Assembly: GCA_947034885.2 (NCBI GenBank)
Contig: OZ019759.1
Span: 10,170,501-10,234,500, forward strand
Origin: Thuidium tamariscinum
Taxonomy: Eukaryota > Streptophyta > Bryopsida > Hypnales > Thuidiaceae
Reading direction: 5' to 3'
DNA length: 64,000 nt
The first letter of the stretch is position 1, and the number at the start of each line of letters is the position of its first letter. The notes under the pieces are model-generated. The model saw nothing but the letters and a program-made list of their open reading frames with translations. It did not search any database and was not told where the DNA came from. Position numbers and translations under genes: made by a program. This document shows, one piece after another, positions 58,152 to 64,000 of this stretch.

Positions 58152-61100
58152 TGTAGCAACCTAGAATTCACCTAAGTAGGTTCTTAAACAAAATACGGGA
58201 AAAAGGGATCTATTCAATCCCCATTTATTTTGTTGTTTTCTTAGTTTGACTCACAATTAGGACCAAGACCGGAAACCGGAAAACTGCGGACCGGAAGCAG
58301 AAAACTATGCTAAGGAACAGCGTAAGAAAACCCGGATTCAGCCCACCTAGCGACCGAGACCAGATAGGCAATGAGTGGCTACCGAGCCTAGAGATCGTCA
58401 GGAACTCTCCCACGTGACCAGACTAGTTTAAACCTAACGGTCAGTAATTAATGCTGGGGGAAAAGTATAAGACCAAGAGGGCAGGGCCAGGTCCTGCCAC
58501 TCTCTTGCACACAATTCGAGAAAGGGTCTTCCGGCAGGAGAGAGAGTATTCGGTCTACAGACAAGGAGAAGGGATAGAGAAGCTGTCAATCCGGTCTAGC
58601 GCATAGTTGAACGATTAGCACTAAGCTAGTTGGGAGGTTCTTGAGCGCAGGAGGTTCAGTCAAGTTGGACCGCGCCTAGATTGTGTAGGCGTCAAGTGAG
58701 CGATGGCAGGGGAAGTGCAGGAAGGGCTAATTCTAGCTTTCTGGAATGTCAATCCGGTTGTACCAACTGATGCACAAGATAAGCGGGAGCTGGAGGAAGA
58801 CCTCAGGCAGATGGGCTGCGAGGGGTTTATGGCTCATCCCTGGAACCTGAAGGATGAGGCGATGGTGGAGGAGCTGCTGGACAGTCAGACCAACGAGTGG
58901 AAGGGGACGGTCCGGGCGCTGCCAAGGGAGTGGAGTGCGGCTATGTGGCGCAAGGTGTACGCCTTCAAGCAAGGCGGAGATGCGACGGGCACCCGGACGG
59001 ATACATTCCACCAGGGTAAGTTCCGCAAGCCCACCAACCCGAAGGATGGCTTCACGGTAGCCGAGTGTGTGTCCGCTAGACACAAGAGGCTGCTGCGGTT
59101 CATGATGGCTATCTTGAACCCGGATAGGCCTAGTAGGATTACGATTACCGTAGCCAACACCATTTTTGGTGCGCTGTCGAGAGACCGAAAGATAGATTGG
59201 GGGTTAGTCATGAGGGACCGGATGGACCGAATGGTGAAGGGAATTGGGAAGTCTAAACCCTCTCCCATTTCACCATTCCTGTTTCATTTGTATCATTCGT
59301 TAGACCTCTTGAGGGAGAAAGAGAGGGAAGCTTACGAGGTAGGGGCAACAATGATAGAATACGAAATTGTGAACCCGGAAGCTGAGAACGACCAGGATGA
59401 GGAGGACTCCGAGGAGGAGAGTCAGGAGGAGCAATAAGAGGGCACACAGGAGGGAAAGGAAGACCCAGAGGTAGGAAGAGAGAATCCGCCTCTAGAAAAC
59501 CCCATGGTAGTAAGAGAAGCCCAGAGGTTAGATCCGGTCTGGGAACAGGATCCCTTGCTAAGGATCCTGCAAGACCTGGATGACTTTAGAAGACACCATC
59601 TAGAGGAGAGGGGGTTGTTGCAGGGCATAAGCCGAGCCCTAGGCTCCATTCCACCCTCCAAGATCATGGAGGTGTTGGGAGAACTAATTCAGGAGGCACA
59701 TGAGATCCGGGACAGAGAGGAAGTGCTCCGGCTGACAAACCAAGTCTCAGCCCTGAGGAGGGATCTCCATCACGTCCAGGAGGAGTTGGACGAAGAGAGA
59801 CGCCTCTCCATGAAGGCCCGAAACACTCTCGGAGAAATCCGAGAGTTCATCACACATCCGGGCGAGGTCGTCAACAAGGCCATGCTGTTCGACAAGAAGG
59901 TGTTGGAAGCAGGCAAGATGGTAGGTCCCCAGATGCTCACAGCTCTAGTGGCCTACAACAAGAAGATGGAGGCAGCGTTGGAGAAGTGGCGAGCAGTGGT
60001 TACGGAGGTCCAAGCTAGCTCTGTACCGGTCTCAAGTCCGGAAGAGCAGAAGATGGAGGAGGAACAGCTGAGGGAGCAACCACCACCAGCGGTAGTCGAG
60101 GTAGAGGCCGACATGTCCGAACCGGCAAAGGAAGAGGAGATCAGGTCATAAGCCGTGGCGGAGGAACCTGTCCCACAGACTCGGGTTGAAGAGCCCAGGG
60201 TTTCTGAACCCGAGAAGACCAGGGAGCCGGAACCTGAGCCGATCGTGTTGCGGGAGATTATCCGGGGAACGACACCGCCAAGGGAGAAGACCAAGTTCAT
60301 CAACTTGCTGGACAATTCTCCAAGCAAGTCATCACCCACGGTCATCACACAACCGAAGACCGTAGGGGAAGCAAAGGCAACGGTGCAGGTCCGCTCCATA
60401 TTGAAGACCGGATCTGGATCCGGGTCACCAAGCAAGGGACCAGCTCGGATTGCCGAGAGAGTGGGAGAGCAGACCCCACAGAGCAAGACAGTGCACCATC
60501 CGCCCATCACCGGATTCAAGAAGAGGACCACGGAGACACCCACGGTGAAGCGGAAGGCCCGGGTTGAAGAGGAAGAGGAGTTAGAAGAAGAAGATGAGGA
60601 CTCGGAGGGGGAGACCGACTCCGGTGATGAGTCGGACCAGTACTCGGATGCAGACCAAGCACTGGCGGAGACCAAGCAGACTAGGGCCAAGGCGCGGGGT
60701 AAGACCAAGCCGAAACCCAAACCCGTCAAGATGTACCGGTCCCTGAAGAAACAGCCAACTCGGAAGGGTGCATCGCCGATCAAACGAGCGAGAAAATAGG
60801 GGAGCATTAACGCTAGATAGATAGAAAGGCGGCTAAGGCAGGATATATTTAGGTTAGGAATTTTTGAACTTAGACCGGATCCAGATATGTAGGATCTCGG
60901 ATCCTATTTTGTTGGTATTTTTGTAGTTTTGTGGAAGTCAACCCGCCCAAGTTGTGGAGGAATGTTATGTGGCATTCTTGGCGGCTGGTGTTGATTCCAT
61001 TTGCGCTTTTAGGTTTCCTTGTAGTTTAGTATTTAAACCCGGTTTGTAATTGAATCCGAGCGCGCATTATATTATCTTACTTTCACAAGTTTTTGTGTTG

Positions 61101-62066
61101 CAAATACAAGTCAGAGCCTTTTTGATTCACTCTGGAGTGGACTATGTGCATGGGACCTTGTCTAAGTCTTATGGTGATGGTTAGGATTGCAGCCTTGTGT
61201 GGATAAGTGTGTGCCCAAATGTTCAGTTTATCCGGTCTCTGGACTTAAAGTGAATTCGGTTTTGATAGGGAATTTGTGCAGGATCTCACAGTGTTTTCTG
61301 GAACAGGTCTAGGGAGTACTCGATAGGGATAGACACTTGTAGAGTCTGGGTTTGAGATCGGGAAGTACCCGACCAAATGCCAACTGAATGGTGATCCGGT
61401 CTCTTCAGAAGAAAGAAGGACTAGTGAGGAAATTCAGCTCTCTTGCATAAGCTACCGCCCTTGTTCTACCAGGACTTAGACTAACTGGGTAATCTGTCCT
61501 TGTAGTCTTTGTTAGGATTAGGCAGGAGTGCTTGCGTGACCTGCTGGGCAGGATTAGTCCCGGTCTAGTTGTGAGGTATTCCGGTCTGGTTGTAGTAATA
61601 GTTTATTTTTCCTTGCAAGTGGAACTTCTGACACTTTAAAACTTGAAGGGTAGGAGTAAGCTTCCTTCCTAAACGCCCAAACAAGCAGATCCCTCTTGTT
61701 ATCGAGGTAAAACTTACATTTGGTTACTAATCTAGGGACTGGACCAACTCCTAGTGTCCAGTCTTTAGCCCCATATCTAGTAAGGATAAGTATGAAGGCG
61801 ATACATATATTGGTATAAACAGATGTACAAGTCTTGAAATACAAAGGATTGATCTGGTAATCAGGCCTAAGGCAATCTTAGGAACCTTTGAGACCCGGAC
61901 CGGATTGGTCTTTTGCTTGGGTTTTGTTGTGGTAACCACTAACGTGTTCCGGTCTTTCGTCAACTTTCGACCAAATCCTTTGGGAACAATACACGAGTCA
62001 CTTTAAGGCTAATTTAGTACATTCTAACGCCTTAGAGAAGGAATTGTGCTTTCCTGTGCTACGACA
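58152..62066 (+). mobile_element. E-family element E3 (3,915 bp), inserted in E4
   Basis: It starts TGTAGCAACCTAGAATTCAC and ends GTGCTACGACA, with GGTAC duplicated at 58147-58151 and 62067-62071. It lies in the presumed 5' leader of E4 in opposite orientation, so it is younger than E4. Confidence 0.85.
58703..60799 (+). pseudogene. E-family ORF in E3, best preserved (698 codons, two stops)
   Basis: ATG 58703 (MAGEVQEGLILAFWNVNPVV) to TAG 60797-60799 is one frame. Only TAA 59435-59437 (E1 has CAA) and TAA 60149-60151 (E1 has GAA) break it. The N-terminal domain is residues 1-235, followed by an acidic linker, a helical and coiled-coil part about 265-450 (LTNQVSALRRDLHHVQEELD), a Pro/Glu linker, an acidic stretch about 610-645 and a basic tail. 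No protease, reverse transcriptase, RNase H or integrase motif is present, so mobility must be supplied in trans. It is the best template for a family search. Confidence 0.8.
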
Positions 62067-62474
62067 GGTACTTTCCTTAAATTCTCGGTACGAACCCTAC
62101 TGGCTTTATACGTGCCCTAGCCTATTCCCAATAGACTCATTACAATTCAAGATACCCCTGGTGTCAAGCTCTGACCTAGTTTCTGACTTTCCTAATCCAG
62201 ATGGGTATTCCGATTCCGGTTCCGGTAAAAAGACAATCCTTCTCTTAGCACTATTATCTCCTTACTGTTTCCCGATATTCCGATTTTCCTCACTATACTA
62301 TAACTCTGGATATAGACTAGAAAAATCAAAAATAAATATGACAAATCAAAAAAATAAAAGCTATTTTATACTATCTAGACTAAAGATGGATTATAGGGTT
62401 GTGACATCCATCTAAAAAAATACCAACATGAATATAAGATGGTGTAAGCAAATTAACTTTCCCCTCTATTCCAG

Positions 62475-62609
62475 ATGCAGTTGTTGAGGAATGGTTTGAG
62501 GTGTGATTCAGCGACTGGTTTGGCTGGAAACTTCCTTGCATTACAAGACGGACTGGATGCGTTCCACCACTTGAGGAACTTAATTTTGTGGTATAGCATG
62601 GTGTTGCAG
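62475..62609 (+). other. Orphan exon-like segment between E4 and E5
   Basis: This 45-codon open piece sits between CTATTCCAG and a GTGGTG donor, beginning MQLLRNGLRCDSATG and ending LILWYSMVLQ. E5 starts immediately after the donor. It may be host gene sequence cut by both elements. I do not recognise it. Confidence 0.35.
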
Positions 62610-62613
62610 GTGG

Positions 62614-64000
62614 TGTCACAACCCTAAAATCCATCTTTACTCTAGATAGTATAAAATAGCTTTTATTTGTCACAGTCCGAAAATATCATGTAAGTAAAAT
62701 AGGAAGATAGTTTATAGAATAGTTCAATTTTTCAAAATTTTTAGGTTTAGATATGGGGAGGAGAAGACATTTAGAGTCTTTTTACCCTAGGATCCGTCTA
62801 AACCGGATTGACCAAGGAGAGTTTCCGGATTGTGAGTGTAAGTTTCCGGATCCAAATTCCTGAATATCCGGAACGGAACTTTCTGGAAGACGGAACTGGC
62901 CAAAGACGGATCCGGTATACTCCAGGGCAGATCCGGACTAGTTCCGGATGGATGGCACCTACGGGTCTACGCCCCTGACCTACGAAAACTAGTGTAACGG
63001 CTTAGGAATGTCGCGCCGTTTCAATGAGAACTGGGAACGTAGGATACTGACTAGTATATAAACCACTCCGCCCCACTCCATTTTCCCTTTTCGATTTGGC
63101 AAATCGAGGTACACTTGTGTGCAGGTTTTGGAGCGCGTATAGAGAGAGAAAGAGTAGTGAGCAGTAGAGATCGGTTCCGGGTTTAGTTCAGGGGCGGTGC
63201 TGACCGCACCGACAAGTTCCGACTCGGGCGGAGAGATGGTGAGCTCCTCCAATCCAAAACGGATGGTGGTGACTGACAAGGAGATTTTGCCACTCATCCC
63301 TTCCAATTCGCAGCATCGGAAGGAGTTAGAGGATGATTTAGTCTTCCTAGGGTGTGAGGGACTGATCCGGCGCCCGTGGAGTGTAAAGAGTGACGAGATG
63401 GTGTAGGAACTCCTCACGGGAGTTCCAAATCAATACCAACTCAAGGTGAGGGGTAGATCGCCTTCATGGTCGCCGGAAGTCTGGGCGGAAGTATACGGAT
63501 TTGATAAAACCGGATTAGGTATGGCTCCCCGGACGAACAAGTTTAGTGTCACGAAGTTCCGAAATCCGCCCCACCCGAAGGACGGATATTCGGTTCCGGA
63601 GTGTACGAATGACCGGCATAAACGGATGTTGGAATTCCTGATTCCCATCCTCTACCCGAAAAAGCCTACCCGTGGCACTGTGACAGTAGCGAACACCATT
63701 TTCGGATGTTTCGAAAAGCGGATAGTCAACTGGAGCCTAGTCCTCTAGTATGTAGTTAATTGACTAGCCGAACATGTTGGACGAGAGAAGACCAACCCTA
63801 TCAGCGCCTACCTATTCCATTTGTACCATCACAATGACGTACTGAGCGGACCAGAAATCCTCTCCTATGAGACCGGAGTTCAGATCCTAAAGTACGGCTT
63901 AACGGATGAATTGGACAAAGATCCGGAGGATCCAGAGGACGAGTGGATGGAAGAAGAACCTCAGGAGTTGAAGCCGGCCAACCAGCCAGAGCGGAAGGCG
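62614..64000 (+). mobile_element. E-family element E5, runs off the window
   Basis: It starts TGTCACAACCCTAAAATCC. Its first 55 bases match the 5' end of E4 (in opposite orientation, 62406 leftwards). The two facing starts form an inverted repeat around 62510. A TATATAAACC lies near 63056. Confidence 0.65.
63235..64000 (+). pseudogene. E-family ORF in E5, diverged, 3' end outside window
   Basis: The frame holds RKELEDDLVFLGCEGLIRRP, KFRNPPHPKDGYSVPECT, VANTIFGCFEKRIVNWSLV and AYLFHLYHHND. These line up with the E1-E4 core, although ALSGDRK is replaced by CFEKR with a gap. TAG at about 63404 and two stops near 63747-63765 break it. Confidence 0.65.

Larger units (their letters stand above)
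55560..62406 (-). mobile_element. Diverged E-family element E4, split by E3
   Basis: The 5' end is TGTCACAACCC at 62406 on the minus strand. A TATA (CACGTATAAAGCC) lies near 62115, then E3 interrupts (58152-62066), then the ORF follows at 57862-55934. 3' sequence resembling E1 (GGATCTCAGATCC near 55800, CCACTTTTTACGG) runs to about 55560. The left end and target duplication could not be fixed. Confidence 0.6.

Overview
The window looks like nuclear DNA of a land plant. Genes are split by GT-AG introns and interrupted by nested retroelements with 5-bp target duplications. Scraps of TTTAGGG/CCCTAAA (the plant telomere type) lie scattered through it, and the recognisable gene families are dispersed, half-decayed repeats. 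A seed-free plant (bryophyte, lycophyte or fern) is my best guess from the gene families, but nothing here proves the lineage. I found no rRNA, tRNA, CRISPR, phage or organelle genes. Almost every gene carries in-frame stops or insertions, so this is accessory, mostly pseudogenic chromatin.

Layout. 1-2797 is the 3' part of a very long solo LTR that cuts a MULE-like transposase fragment (2798-3477, minus). 3600-6360 holds foldbacks, a CACTA-type MITE and four intronic hairpins sharing the core CACCGTCGGATCCGACGGTG. 5649-11829 (plus) is the best-preserved gene: a ParB-like domain followed by a long K/E-rich region and a beta-class (N4/N6-adenine or cytosine type) DNA-methyltransferase fold. 12679-15147 (minus) is a RING-like zinc-binding protein. 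15795-19728 is a 3.9-kb element (E1) carrying a roughly 700-codon ORF. 19800-26053 (minus) is a second ParB-methyltransferase copy, with a solo LTR (21079-24701) inserted in an exon and an E-family fragment (E6) cutting its 5' side. 27535-30396 (minus) is a DUF7869/transposase-like ORF with in-frame stops only. 31.3-39.3 kb is AT-rich and nearly featureless. 40873-53616 (plus) is a third, divergent ParB-methyltransferase gene with an acidic, coiled-coil tail. It is split by element E2 (44414-48347) and a solo LTR (48715-52934), and its reading frame resumes exactly when each insertion and one target duplication are removed. 53932-54929 is a truncated FCP1/NLI-type HAD phosphatase with an unrelated Ser/Pro-rich tail. 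55.6 kb to the end is a nest of E-family elements (E4 minus, E3 inside it, E5 running off the window).

The most unusual content is the association of degenerate ParB-methyltransferase fusion genes with two separate families of short palindromes. One is an approximately 21-bp palindrome (half-site TTATC-A/C/G-T/C-CGA around one central base). I count about 24 copies, confined to 30.6-31.3, 39.4-43.6 and 53.0-54.6 kb, in and around the third ParB-like gene. The other is the GGATCC-centred hairpin set in the introns of the first. Prokaryotic ParB proteins bind short palindromes (parS), so a site-binding relationship is a testable idea, but it is inference only.
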